Source: Catenulispora acidiphila DSM 44928
Lineage (GTDB): Bacteria; Actinomycetota; Actinomycetes; Streptomycetales; Catenulisporaceae
NCBI RefSeq assembly: GCF_000024025.1
Contig: NC_013131.1
Coordinates: forward strand, 9,900,229 to 9,964,228
Direction of reading: 5' to 3'
Length of the DNA: 64,000 bases
Shown here: piece after piece, positions 43,701 through 52,923 of the stretch
Layout: the number at the start of each line of letters is the position of its first letter
Position numbering within the stretch: the stretch's first letter is position 1
Translations under genes and position numbers: made by a program
Notes under the pieces: generated by a model
Databases searched by the model: none
What the model was told of the DNA's origin: nothing
Seen by the model: the letters and a program-made list of their open reading frames with translations, nothing else

Positions 43701-43746
43701 TGAACCAGTTGATGGCTGGTTCAGATCAAGTCAACATCTGGTTCAG
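43701..43746 (-). promoter_or_regulatory. Repeated TGAACCAG/CTGGTTCAG operator words upstream of xis-int
   Basis: TGAACCAG at 43701-43708, CTGGTTCAG at 43716-43724 and again at 43738-43746. The two direct copies are 22 bp apart (two helical turns). The same word appears at 62008 in the upstream region of the winged-helix gene. Confidence 0.5.
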
Positions 43747-43791
43747 GGTTATATCAACTACCTGATCTAATTGCTCGAGTTCGTGTCGCGA

Positions 43792-44670
43792 CTAGGCGCC
43801 CGTTTCAACCTCCACAGACCGCAAGACCACAACTTCCTCGTTGCGCCTGAGCGCGCACCTCATCCGGTACCGCTCAGCCTCGCCATCCAGCGCGACCACT
43901 TCGAGCTCCGACCCGGCGCCAACCTCAGCAAGCAGCTCGGCAAGATCTCGGCAGAAGGGCTGGCGGATTTCTGCCTGAACGACAACGTGTCCACCTGGCC
44001 GCACCAGTTGCCGTGCTCCGGCGAGCGCATCCGAAAGGCGCGCCACGACGCCCTCCGCGACAACGCGCCCGTGGACGCCGAGGACTCCAACGCGCGAAAG
44101 GTCCACGAGCACGAGCGAGGCTCGCCGCAACGAGTCAGATCCGACCAGCTGAGGCACATCGACCAACTCGCCGACGACCACGGTCGCGAAGCCCGGGCCG
44201 CCGTGAGTCGTGGCCCGGATTACGGCCTCCCGGGCCTCACTCGCCAGTCGCGAGTTGCGCTCGATCCCGATCGCGAGCCGGTCTGCGCGGATTGCTTCGA
44301 CCAGTGCTCGACCGTTCCCGCAGCCGAGATCGACCACGAGCCCACCTGGCTCGGAATAGCGAGCGATCGCCAACGCGGTGAGGGTTCGTCGGGCCGCTTC
44401 GGGTTCGTGAGTGACGTCGAGATTCAACACGGATGCCTCGCTTCGGGCTGACGATCCGGATAGCTCTCGCCGGTCCGGATCTGTGGTTCCTGTCAGCCTC
44501 GAAAGCCGTGGTGCCGCCTCGCAGGGGTCAACGCCAATCGGGTGAATGCCTACGTCGCGGCCCAAGAGTCCATCCGGTCGCAGCATCCGAAGCTCGTCAA
44601 ACGCTGGGTCGAACCAACGCGCGGCCGCAGAAGTCGGCCGCCGTCTTGATGCGCCGGTCTGCTCCCGCAC
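43792..44670 (-). CDS. Divergent SAM-dependent methyltransferase
   Basis: 292 residues (start uncertain; the conserved part begins at ~80, SVLNLDVTHEP). Motif I is VVDLGCGNGRALVEAI (~112-127), followed by RLAIGIER. In DNA N-methylases of actinomycete mobile elements the next motif is SPPY; here the position reads LVLVDLSR, so DNA amino-methylation is doubtful. Divergent from the conjugation operon. Substrate unknown. Confidence 0.65.
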   Translation of the reverse strand: MREQTGASRRRPTSAAARWFDPAFDELRMLRPDGLLGRDVGIHPIGVDPCEAAPRLSRLTGTTDPDRRELSGSSARSEASVLNLDVTHEPEAARRTLTALAIARYSEPGGLVVDLGCGNGRALVEAIRADRLAIGIERNSRLASEAREAVIRATTHGGPGFATVVVGELVDVPQLVGSDSLRRASLVLVDLSRVGVLGVHGRVVAEGVVARLSDALAGARQLVRPGGHVVVQAEIRQPFCRDLAELLAEVGAGSELEVVALDGEAERYRMRCALRRNEEVVVLRSVEVETGA

Positions 44671-44836
44671 ACGAACGCGAGCAACAACAGCGACTCATCA
44701 AAAGGCCAGCTCATTGCCCTAATCAGGCCCTGAAAGCGCCTTCTTCGAGTGCTGCCGATCGCTTGATCAAGTTCTGAGGGCCCGCGAGCCCCATGAGCGG
44801 CGGAATCCATCCGCCTACCTCTTGGAGGTGCCCGTC

Positions 44837-45646
44837 ATGGGCCGCGTCATCGTCTCCTGCTCTTCCCCACTCGACCTCGCCGCAGAGGCGTTCCACGCAT
44901 TATGCGAAAGCCTCGCCGTGCCGGGCCTCGACGTCTCCGGCCTCGCCGCCGATCTGCCGTCGGGAATGATCCGTCTCGATGAGCTTCAGCACCGTCTCCT
45001 CGCGGGGGCATCGCAGACTGCGCGCGACGCGGTTTGGGCCGAGGTCGTGCGAAGGGCGCGACGTGACGAGACATGGCAGCTGGCCGCGATCGGCATGGCC
45101 CTGCCCGCGATCCGGAACGTCGCCGGCTCCCTGGCACGCGGCTTCGACGGCGATGTCGAAGAACTGGACTCCGAGATCCTCGCCGGGTTCCTGGCTCACT
45201 TGGCTGTCGTGGAGATCGATGCGCCGGGCATCGTGACGAAGCTCCGCTGGGCTGCCTACCGTGCGGGCCACGCGCTCGTGGTTGCGCATCGTCGAACCGC
45301 TGAGCGCGAGGAGGAGATCTCCGAACAGGCTCACAGCCTGTCGCGTCCTTCAGGACACCCCGACATGGTCCTCATGCGTGCGGTGTCCGCGGAAGCCATT
45401 TCGGAGTCTGATGCCGAGTTGATCTCCGCAACGCGGCTCGAGGGCATCGACATGGAGGGCTACGCCGCGCTCCTCGGCGTCTCCTACAACGCAGTGAAGA
45501 TTCGCCGCCAGCGTGCCGAGGCGCGGCTCGTCGCGTTCGTGAACGGTACCCAGCGCCCGCGTGCCCATGAGGCGCGGGTCCGTACCATCCGGCCTGCTCA
45601 ACGACCTGCGCTGAGCCGATCGGCTGAACTCTCGGCGGCTGCCTGA
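44837..45646 (+). CDS. Sigma-70 region 4-like protein
   Basis: 269 residues from ATG 44837 with GGAGG at 44824. The C-terminal part has a region-4 helix-turn-helix (DAELISATRLEGIDMEGYAALLGVSYNAVKIRRQRAEARL, in parts, ~195-235). The N-terminal half is helical (LDELQHRLLAGASQTARDAVWAEVVRRAR; AAIGMALPAIRNVAG) without a clear region 2. First gene of the transfer operon; perhaps a sigma-like activator of element genes. Confidence 0.7.
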   Translation: MGRVIVSCSSPLDLAAEAFHALCESLAVPGLDVSGLAADLPSGMIRLDELQHRLLAGASQTARDAVWAEVVRRARRDETWQLAAIGMALPAIRNVAGSLARGFDGDVEELDSEILAGFLAHLAVVEIDAPGIVTKLRWAAYRAGHALVVAHRRTAEREEEISEQAHSLSRPSGHPDMVLMRAVSAEAISESDAELISATRLEGIDMEGYAALLGVSYNAVKIRRQRAEARLVAFVNGTQRPRAHEARVRTIRPAQRPALSRSAELSAAA

Positions 45647-45714
45647 CCCCTGTGGCCCGAGCCGTCGCGCTTTCGAGCGTGACGGCTTTCCCCGAGATCC
45701 AGGAGATCAGTGCC

Positions 45715-46179
45715 ATGAGACGTCAACTTCGAAACGCCATCGCCTTGTCGCTCGGAGCGCTCGCCGCAGCCACGATCGGCATGGCGCCCGCCATGGCCGA
45801 CTCTTCGCCACGTTCAGACGTAACGACGATCAACGCCCCGGCCGGGACGCACCGCGCTCTCGCTGAGGTAGCGCCCTTCCCAGGCACCCGCGCTGACGCC
45901 GCTGCGTCGGATGACGCGGCGGCAGGCACGACCCCAGCAAAGCCCCTGACCTTGAACGAGGTGATGGACAACGTCCGGACCTGGATCATCGGTCTGCTGT
46001 CGGGCCTGGCGACCGTCTTCGTCACCGTTGGTGGCCTGCGCTACCTGATGGCTGGAGGCAACGAAGGCGAGGTGATGAAGGCCAAAGGAGCATTGCGGTC
46101 CGCGGCCTGCGGCTACGGGCTCGCCGTCCTCGCGCCAGTCCTGGTCGATGCTCTCAAGTCGATGGTCGGGGCTTCGTGA
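45715..46179 (+). CDS. TrbC/VirB2-like pilin
   Basis: 154 residues from ATG 45715 (GGAG upstream). Signal peptide (RRQLRNAIALSLGALAAATIGMAPAMA, in parts), a variable acidic spacer, then two membrane helices separated by a short loop: WIIGLLSGLATVFVTVGGLRYLMAGGNEGEVMKAKGALR and ACGYGLAVLAPVLVDAL. This is the VirB2/TrbC pattern of T4SS major pilins. Its GTGA overlap couples it to the next gene. Confidence 0.75.
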   Translation: MRRQLRNAIALSLGALAAATIGMAPAMADSSPRSDVTTINAPAGTHRALAEVAPFPGTRADAAASDDAAAGTTPAKPLTLNEVMDNVRTWIIGLLSGLATVFVTVGGLRYLMAGGNEGEVMKAKGALRSAACGYGLAVLAPVLVDALKSMVGAS

Positions 46180-47870
46180 ACGAGCGGCAGATGCCGCGGT
46201 GGGTAGCAGCGCTCTCTCTGGCCGTCTCGACGTTGGTGCTGGTGGTCTGCACGCTGATCGGCTCCGCACGCGCGGACACCGCAGCGGACGGATCACCCAT
46301 CGCCGCGATTCCCGGCGGCGCCAGGCTCGCAGCGACAGCGCCGGCACCCGTCCCGCCTCCAACTCCGGCTCCGACGCTCCCTTCAGCACCTGGCATCTAT
46401 GGCCCGCTGATCGGTGGCGGGTCGATGACTCCGTCGCCGACCCTAGGACCCGCCAGCTCCAAAAGCGCGGACCCGTCCTGGTGGGACATCCCAGGCCAGA
46501 TCGAGAAGGCCATCGATACCTGGCTCGGCGATCTCGTGAAGTCCGCACTCAAGCCGGTGCTCCCGTTTGTCGCCACGTCGTTGCTGTCGAGCCCGAACCT
46601 GAGCAGCGGTCGCATCGCAAGTATCTGGACTTCCGTCCTGATCCTCTCGAACACGCTCTACGTGCTCTTCATCCTGGCCGGCGGCATTCTCGTCATGACG
46701 CACGGGACGCTTCAGACGCGGCATGAGCTCAAGGAGATCGCGCCTCGGCTGGTCATCGGGATGGTCGCTTCGAACGCGTCGCTGTGGTTGATCTGCCAGT
46801 CCGTGTCTCTGGGCAACGCGCTTGTCGCGGCCTTGATGAACGGGAACCTCTCGTCCGAGGGCATCGGGTCCAGGCTGACGAGCCTCATCGTCTACAACGT
46901 CTTCCTCCCCGACGGGGTCGGAGAGGTGTTCCTCGTCATCATCGGCGGCGCCATCGCGGTGTTGGGCGTCGCGCTGGTCGTCACAGATCTGGTGCGCGCA
47001 ACCGTGCTGATGGTGTTGACGGCCGGCGCCCCGCTCGCGCTCGCCTGCCTTGCCCACCCCCAGACGGAGGGGCTGGCCAAGCTGTGGTGGCGGGCCATCC
47101 TGGGGTGCCTGGCAACGCAGGTCCTTCAGGCGCTGGTCCTGATCATCTGCTTACAGGTCTTCTTCGACCCGCAGGCGGACAACGTTCTTGGCCTCCCGAC
47201 TCGCGGCGGCCTGACCGACCTGCTTATCTGCCTGGTCCTGTTCTTCATGCTGATCAAGATCCCGATCTGGACGAGCCGGGTAGTTCTCCAGCGCGGGGCG
47301 CTCGGCCAGACGCGGATCACGGGCTTGGCGCGCAGCTACCTGCAATACCGGGCGTTCGGCGCCATCCCGAGTCGCTTCGACGTCGGCCGTCGCCGATCTC
47401 GACCCGGCGGCGGCACCGGACCGCTTCCGCCTCCGCCGACCTCACCGGGAGGTCCGGGGCGTGGCCCTCGGCCATGTACAGGGCCGGGGCACGGCAAGTT
47501 CGGTCCGCTGCCAATCCTGCACGGAGGGCCGCGGGGCCCGAGTTTCTCGTCTCGGCCCCGCGCCACCGAACCGAGAGAAGCCACCGTCACTCCTCGACCG
47601 GCTGAGGAGCCGACTCGGAGCCCACGAGCCCAACCGACACCGCCTCGGCCTCTCATCACCCCTGCAAAGCGCCCGATCTCGCACACGACGCGGTCGCCCA
47701 ATCCGCCGCAGTCAAAGACACCGCCCGTTCGGGACAGGCCAACCCAGGCGGTTCCTCAGCCTCCTTCCCCGAGTCCGGTGGCGAAGCACTTGGCGCCACC
47801 GACTCCACCTCGTGCACCACGGCCTACAAATAGCCACAAACCCAAGCTCAGACCCCTCAGCGAAAGGTGA
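46176..47870 (+). CDS. TrbL/VirB6-like T4SS membrane protein
   Basis: 564 residues from GTG 46176. Signal segment, Pro-rich spacer (~55-75), then about six membrane helices (~145-390), including VLFILAGGILVMTHGTL, VFLVIIGGAIAVLGVALVVTDLVR and LLICLVLFFMLIKIPIWTSRVVL. A long Arg/Pro-rich cytoplasmic tail (~400-564) follows. Channel core of the secretion system in the plasma membrane. 6 bp before the next gene. Confidence 0.8.
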   Translation: MNERQMPRWVAALSLAVSTLVLVVCTLIGSARADTAADGSPIAAIPGGARLAATAPAPVPPPTPAPTLPSAPGIYGPLIGGGSMTPSPTLGPASSKSADPSWWDIPGQIEKAIDTWLGDLVKSALKPVLPFVATSLLSSPNLSSGRIASIWTSVLILSNTLYVLFILAGGILVMTHGTLQTRHELKEIAPRLVIGMVASNASLWLICQSVSLGNALVAALMNGNLSSEGIGSRLTSLIVYNVFLPDGVGEVFLVIIGGAIAVLGVALVVTDLVRATVLMVLTAGAPLALACLAHPQTEGLAKLWWRAILGCLATQVLQALVLIICLQVFFDPQADNVLGLPTRGGLTDLLICLVLFFMLIKIPIWTSRVVLQRGALGQTRITGLARSYLQYRAFGAIPSRFDVGRRRSRPGGGTGPLPPPPTSPGGPGRGPRPCTGPGHGKFGPLPILHGGPRGPSFSSRPRATEPREATVTPRPAEEPTRSPRAQPTPPRPLITPAKRPISHTTRSPNPPQSKTPPVRDRPTQAVPQPPSPSPVAKHLAPPTPPRAPRPTNSHKPKLRPLSER

Positions 47871-47876
47871 TGCTCC

Positions 47877-48758
47877 ATGTCGGATGGTCCCGCCGGATAC
47901 AGCGCGGTCCGCATCCCCGCCGACGTCAGCCGCCCGGACCGAGTACTTGGGCCGGCAACGGCCCGGCAAGTCGCGATCATCGGCAGCACTGCGACAGGGC
48001 TCTGGTGCGCATGGCTCGGCGTGCGTGCCTGGGTCTCGCCGTTCGCGTTCCTGATCCCGGCTGTGTTCTTCCTGGTGATTGTCGGCGTCGCCGTCTCCAC
48101 CGAGCGCGACGGTTTGGCTATCGATCGCCTCCTAGCCGCAGCCCTGCGGCAGATGCGGACACCTCGGCGCCGAGTGATGGCGCCCGAAGGCGTGGCCCCG
48201 CCCCCGCCGTTCCTGTCCGAGGCGCTGAATAAGCCGCCGTGTTTGCCCGCGCCGCTGTCGCTGCCCATCGCGGACCTCGACCACACCGGCGTGATCGACC
48301 TCGGCACCGACGGGACCGCGTTGGTGGCCGCTGCGGGCACGGTCAACTTCGGGCTGCGCACTGCCGACGAGCAAGACCTCCTCCTCGGCGGGTTCGCTCG
48401 CTGGCTCAACTCCCTCAGCGGACCGACTCAAATCACGTCGACGAACGCCCCGGCCGACGTGAGCGGCTTCGTTGGGATCCTCCGGGATCGGGCAGCCAAC
48501 CTCCCGCACCCTGCTCTCGGCCACTCCGCCCAGGAACACGCCGAGTTCCTAGATGGTCTCGCCGCCACCCGCGTTTTGCTGACCCGGAGCATCCATCTCG
48601 CACTGCGTGAACCGGGCAAGGCAGCCGCTCAGCGGGTTGCCCGCCGCGCCGAGGATGCCGTCAGCCACCTCGCCGCTTGCGAGATCCGCGTCTCGCCGCT
48701 CGGCCATGACGCCGCCTCCGCCGATCTCCGCGCGCTTCTCGACCCCTCAGGAGCCTGA
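47877..48758 (+). CDS. PrgI-family T4SS protein
   Basis: 293 residues. YSAVRIPADVSRPDRVLGPATARQVAIIG, then two membrane helices (~30-75), as in PrgI/VirB3-like proteins; the soluble rest (~120-293, GVIDLGTDGTALVAAAGTVNFGLRT...) corresponds to the N-terminal part usually attached to VirB4. Only 2 bp before virB4, so they work as a pair at the inner face of the channel. Confidence 0.75.
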   Translation: MSDGPAGYSAVRIPADVSRPDRVLGPATARQVAIIGSTATGLWCAWLGVRAWVSPFAFLIPAVFFLVIVGVAVSTERDGLAIDRLLAAALRQMRTPRRRVMAPEGVAPPPPFLSEALNKPPCLPAPLSLPIADLDHTGVIDLGTDGTALVAAAGTVNFGLRTADEQDLLLGGFARWLNSLSGPTQITSTNAPADVSGFVGILRDRAANLPHPALGHSAQEHAEFLDGLAATRVLLTRSIHLALREPGKAAAQRVARRAEDAVSHLAACEIRVSPLGHDAASADLRALLDPSGA

Positions 48759-48760
48759 TC

Positions 48761-50548
48761 ATGACCTCGCTCACCGCAGCCCTCAAGATGCTACCCATCT
48801 GGACTACCCGACCGGCCCATCAAACCCGCAACGTCCTGGGCCTGGGTCCGGCAAGTCTTGAAGTGGGCACCCACACCCTCAAAGTCGGCGACACGATCGC
48901 CGCGACCTTCGCAGTCGCCGACTACCCGGCCGAGGTCGCGGCCGGTTGGCTCGAACCGCTGCTGAGCTTCCCTGCGCGGATCGGCGTCGCCGTCCATATC
49001 GAGCCGGTCCCGAGCCCTATCGCTGCGGACCGCCTACGCAAGCAGCGCGCCCGGCTGGAATCCGGCCGTCGGCACGCCGCCTCACGCGGGCACCTCGACG
49101 ACCCCGCCACCGAGGCAGCTGCCGCTGACGCGCGCGAACTCGCTTACCGCGTCGCCTGTGGCGAGGGGAAGTTGTTCGGGGTCGGGATCTATCTGACGAT
49201 CCACGCCGACAGCGCCGATGAACTCGCCGAACTCACAGCTCAGGTCCGCTCGCTCGCGGAGGGGATGCTACTGCGCCTCGTACCTGCCACGTTCCGGACG
49301 GTCCAGGGCTGGTGCTCGACGCTGCCTCTTGGCCTGGACCTGCTGAAGATCCGGCGGACGTTCGACACCGAGGCTTTGGCAACGCTGTTCCCGTTCACGT
49401 CCGGCGACCTGCCGCTACCGCAGAACTCGACGTCAGCCGTCTTGCTCGGGGTCAACGCGACCGACTCCGGACTGGTGATGTGGGACCGCTGGGCGGCGCC
49501 GAACCACAACTCGGTGGTCCTGGCCCAATCCGGCGCCGGGAAGTCCTATCTCGCCAAGCTCGACGTCCTCCGGAACCTCTACCAGGGCGTTGAGGTCATG
49601 GTCATCGACCCGGAGCAGGAGTACGCCCGGCTCGCGCACGCCGTAGGCGGAACGGTCGTCAGCCTCGGTGCTCCAGGCGTCCGCATCAACCCCTTCGATC
49701 TTCCGAACACCGGCGACAGCTCCGATGCGATCCGCCGCCGGACCCTGTTCGGGCACACCGTGGTGTCCGTGCTCCTCGGCCGGGACCTGACCGCTGGCCA
49801 GCACGCGGCCCTGGACGGCGCGATCCTCGCCGCCTACGAGCATGCGGGGATCACCAACGATGCTCGGACTCACCGGCGGCCCGCCCCAACGCTCCGAGAT
49901 GTCGCCGAACTACTCACCACATCTGACACACCGGATGCCTCAGCACTGGCAGCAGAGCTGGCCCCGCACACCTCCGGTTCCTTCTCCGGTCTGTTCGACG
50001 GCCCGACGGCACACTCAGCCGGCGGCCACCTCGCGGTGTTCGCGCTGCGGGAACTGCCCGATGAGCTGAAGCCGATCGGGACGCTCCTCACCCTCGATCT
50101 GATGTGGCGCCGGGTGTCAGACCCGGCCAACCGGCGCCGCCGTCTGGTGGTCGTCGACGAAGCCTGGTGGCTGATGAAGGAGCCGGCGGGAGCACGGTTC
50201 CTCTTCCGCATGGCCAAGGCGTCGCGGAAGTGCTGGGCCGGGCTGTCAGTCGTCACGCAGGACGCTGCGGACCTGCTCTCGACCGAACTCGGTATGGCGG
50301 TCGTGTCGAACGCTGCGAGCGCGGTGCTGCTGCGTCAGGCCCCGCAGTCCGTCGACCAAATCGCTCAGGCGTTCCGGCTCTCGGGTGGCGAGCGCGCGTT
50401 CCTGCTATCTGCCAGCCGTGGTCAAGGCCTGGTCATGCAAGGCAATTCGCGGGCCGCGTTCTCCTCAGTCGCCTCAACCCGTGAGGACGAGCTCTGCACA
50501 ACCGATCCCGCGCAGCTGGCTCGGCTCGATGAGGAGTGGAGCGCATGA
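48761..50548 (+). CDS. VirB4-type ATPase
   Basis: 595 residues. Walker A AQSGAGKSY (~253-261), MVIDPEQEY (~283), Walker B RLVVVDEAWWLM (~460-471), and TQDAADLLSTELGMAVVSNA (the VirB4 TQD motif). It powers pilus assembly/substrate transfer. Overlaps virD4 by 4 nt. Confidence 0.92.
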   Translation: MTSLTAALKMLPIWTTRPAHQTRNVLGLGPASLEVGTHTLKVGDTIAATFAVADYPAEVAAGWLEPLLSFPARIGVAVHIEPVPSPIAADRLRKQRARLESGRRHAASRGHLDDPATEAAAADARELAYRVACGEGKLFGVGIYLTIHADSADELAELTAQVRSLAEGMLLRLVPATFRTVQGWCSTLPLGLDLLKIRRTFDTEALATLFPFTSGDLPLPQNSTSAVLLGVNATDSGLVMWDRWAAPNHNSVVLAQSGAGKSYLAKLDVLRNLYQGVEVMVIDPEQEYARLAHAVGGTVVSLGAPGVRINPFDLPNTGDSSDAIRRRTLFGHTVVSVLLGRDLTAGQHAALDGAILAAYEHAGITNDARTHRRPAPTLRDVAELLTTSDTPDASALAAELAPHTSGSFSGLFDGPTAHSAGGHLAVFALRELPDELKPIGTLLTLDLMWRRVSDPANRRRRLVVVDEAWWLMKEPAGARFLFRMAKASRKCWAGLSVVTQDAADLLSTELGMAVVSNAASAVLLRQAPQSVDQIAQAFRLSGGERAFLLSASRGQGLVMQGNSRAAFSSVASTREDELCTTDPAQLARLDEEWSA

Positions 50549-52923
50549 GCGCGCCGAACTCGTCCCTCCTCGGCCGGTGGCTGCTGCACCCAACCGATCT
50601 CTTCTCCCTAGCCCTGGCGTCGGCCGAGCAGAGCGTCTGTGACTGGTGGCTCATCGGCGTCCCCATGCTGGGCACCGCTTCGTGTTCAGCGCTCGCGTGC
50701 TGGTACCTCAAGCAGGCGCGGCGTCATCGCGCGGTGACGGACGCGTCGGCGCGATACGTCATCCTCAAGCTGCCGCCCGAGGTCGAGCCGGGATGCGCCG
50801 AGGCGTTCTGGACCCACCTTCATGCACTGCTTCGTCCCAGGTGGCAAGGGATCCTGGACAGGCAACCCCATCTGGCTTTCGAGTTCCTCTGGAGCAGCGA
50901 AGGCCTCAGCCTCGGCGTCTGGGTTCCGCCTTCGATCTCCGCTGACGTCATGGCCACGGCCGCCGAAGCCGCGTGGCCTGGCGTCTACGCACAGATCGTC
51001 TCGCCAGCTCCGATCCCGATCACTGCCCAGGCTTCGACGTGCGGCCGGCTTCGGTTGGCCAAGCCTTCCTATCTGCCGCTGAAGGTCAAGCACACGTCCG
51101 ATCCGCTCCGCCCGCTGCTGCAAGCCGGCCGAAAGCTGCGGCCTTCCGAAAGCGCGTGCGTCCAGATCCTCGCCCGACCCGCTGCGGGTCGGCGGGTGCG
51201 GCAGCTGCAATTCCAGCTCAACCGGTTCCGCGCACGCACGTTTCGTGACCTGGGCACGATGACCCCGGTCAGCACGTTTCTCGACGAGTGGACCCCCAAC
51301 GCGAAGCCGCAGACGGGGCCGGCTGATCCTGCGCACGCCGCAGCACTTCGATCGGCCGTCACGAAGACGGTCGGACCTCTGTGGGCGGTAGAGATCCGAT
51401 ACGCCGCAGGCACCGAATCAACCGGGCCCGATGCAGACAAGCGGACCCGCAGCATCACCGAGAGCCTGGCCTCCGCCTTCGGTGTCTTCGCAGAACGGAA
51501 CTCGTGGGCCCGTCACCGCCTGACGGGCCCACCGTCCGCGCTCGCGTCGCGCCGGATGGGCCGGGGTGATCTTCTTACCGTCGCCGAACTGGCAGGCATC
51601 GCGCATCTCCCGCTGGATGCCGACGTCGTCGGCGTGCCTCGTGCCGGTGCGCGTTCGATCGCCCCGCCTCCGGAGATCCCGGCGCTCTCCCACGGCCACA
51701 AGATCCTCGGAGACGCGGACACCTCGCCGATCCGGCCAGTCAGCGTCGCGGTCCCGGACGCCCGCCAGCACTTCCACATCATGGGCGCGACCAACTCCGG
51801 CAAGTCGACGCTGATGGCGCGCATGATCCTCGACGATGTGGACGCCCGCCGGGGCGTCCTCGTCCTGGACCCGAAGGGTGACTTGGTCGGGGACCTCCTC
51901 GACCGGCTCCCGCTATCGGCGGCTGACCGCCTGGTCCTGATCGACCCGACGGACTCCGGGCCGCCGCCTTGTCTCAACATCCTGGCGCAGGGCGACCCCG
52001 AACTGACCGTGGACAACCTCGTGGGGATCTTCCGGCGGCTGTTCGCGTCCTCATGGGGTCCACGCACCGACGACGTCCTACGCGCCGCATGCCTGACCCT
52101 CCTCGCTACCGCACGAGACCGGCCGCCGACGCTCGCGGACGTCTCCCAGCTGCTGAGCGACAAAGTCTTCCGCACCGCACGAACAGCCAGCCTCGCCGAG
52201 GGCGATCACAGGATGCTGGATCACTTCTGGACCGGCTTCGCCGATCTGTCGGCCCAGTCCCAGGCCGCCATCACGGCGCCGCTCCAGAATAAGCTCCGCG
52301 CCTTCCTGCTCCGGCGGTTCGTGGCCGACGTCATTGCGCAGCCGCGTTCAACGATTGACCTCGGTCGGGTCCTGGACGGCGGGATCTGCCTAGTCAGGCT
52401 ACCCAAAGGCGTGCTCGGCGACGACACGATGCGTCTACTCGGCTCGTTCATCCTCGCCGCCGCATGGCACGCAACGACCGCTCGTGCGGGCCGACCCGAG
52501 CAAGCGCGCCCGGACGCCTCGGTCTACCTCGACGAAGCCCACAACTTCCTGAACCTGCCCTACAGCTTGGAGGACATGTTGGCCGAAGCTCGCGCCTACC
52601 GGGTCTCCTTCACCCTCGCCCACCAGAACCTCGCCCAGCTCCCGACAGATCTCGCCGAAGGCATCTCGGCGAACGCCCGGAACAAGGTCTTCTTCACCTG
52701 CTCGCCGCAGGACGCGCGCGCACTCGCAGCGCACGTCGGCCCTCTGCTCGGCGAGCACGACCTGGCCCACCTCGACGCCTTCCAAGCCGCGGCTCGGCTG
52801 ACGGCGAAGAGCGCGCACGTCCGAGCCTTCACGATGCGGACCCGACCAGCGCAGCCGGCTATCCCAGGACGCGCCGACGCGATCCGCGCCGCCGTCCACG
52901 CTGCTGCACGGGGCCGCGCGTGA
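50545..52923 (+). CDS. VirD4-type coupling protein
   Basis: 792 residues from ATG 50545. N-terminal membrane part, a ~350-residue middle domain (VPPSISADVMATAAEAAWPGVYAQIV...), then Walker A GATNSGKST (~414), VLVLDPKGDLVGDLL, and Walker B YLDEAHNFLNLP (~660) with AHQNLAQLP. Couples the relaxosome to the channel and pumps ssDNA. GTGA overlap with the next gene. Confidence 0.9.
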   Translation: MSAPNSSLLGRWLLHPTDLFSLALASAEQSVCDWWLIGVPMLGTASCSALACWYLKQARRHRAVTDASARYVILKLPPEVEPGCAEAFWTHLHALLRPRWQGILDRQPHLAFEFLWSSEGLSLGVWVPPSISADVMATAAEAAWPGVYAQIVSPAPIPITAQASTCGRLRLAKPSYLPLKVKHTSDPLRPLLQAGRKLRPSESACVQILARPAAGRRVRQLQFQLNRFRARTFRDLGTMTPVSTFLDEWTPNAKPQTGPADPAHAAALRSAVTKTVGPLWAVEIRYAAGTESTGPDADKRTRSITESLASAFGVFAERNSWARHRLTGPPSALASRRMGRGDLLTVAELAGIAHLPLDADVVGVPRAGARSIAPPPEIPALSHGHKILGDADTSPIRPVSVAVPDARQHFHIMGATNSGKSTLMARMILDDVDARRGVLVLDPKGDLVGDLLDRLPLSAADRLVLIDPTDSGPPPCLNILAQGDPELTVDNLVGIFRRLFASSWGPRTDDVLRAACLTLLATARDRPPTLADVSQLLSDKVFRTARTASLAEGDHRMLDHFWTGFADLSAQSQAAITAPLQNKLRAFLLRRFVADVIAQPRSTIDLGRVLDGGICLVRLPKGVLGDDTMRLLGSFILAAAWHATTARAGRPEQARPDASVYLDEAHNFLNLPYSLEDMLAEARAYRVSFTLAHQNLAQLPTDLAEGISANARNKVFFTCSPQDARALAAHVGPLLGEHDLAHLDAFQAAARLTAKSAHVRAFTMRTRPAQPAIPGRADAIRAAVHAAARGRA

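Noticed and set aside
52464-52919. N-terminal extension of the replication-relaxation protein
   Set aside because: Lies inside virD4 in another frame and is Arg/Pro-rich; GTG 52920 with the 4-nt overlap is the better start.
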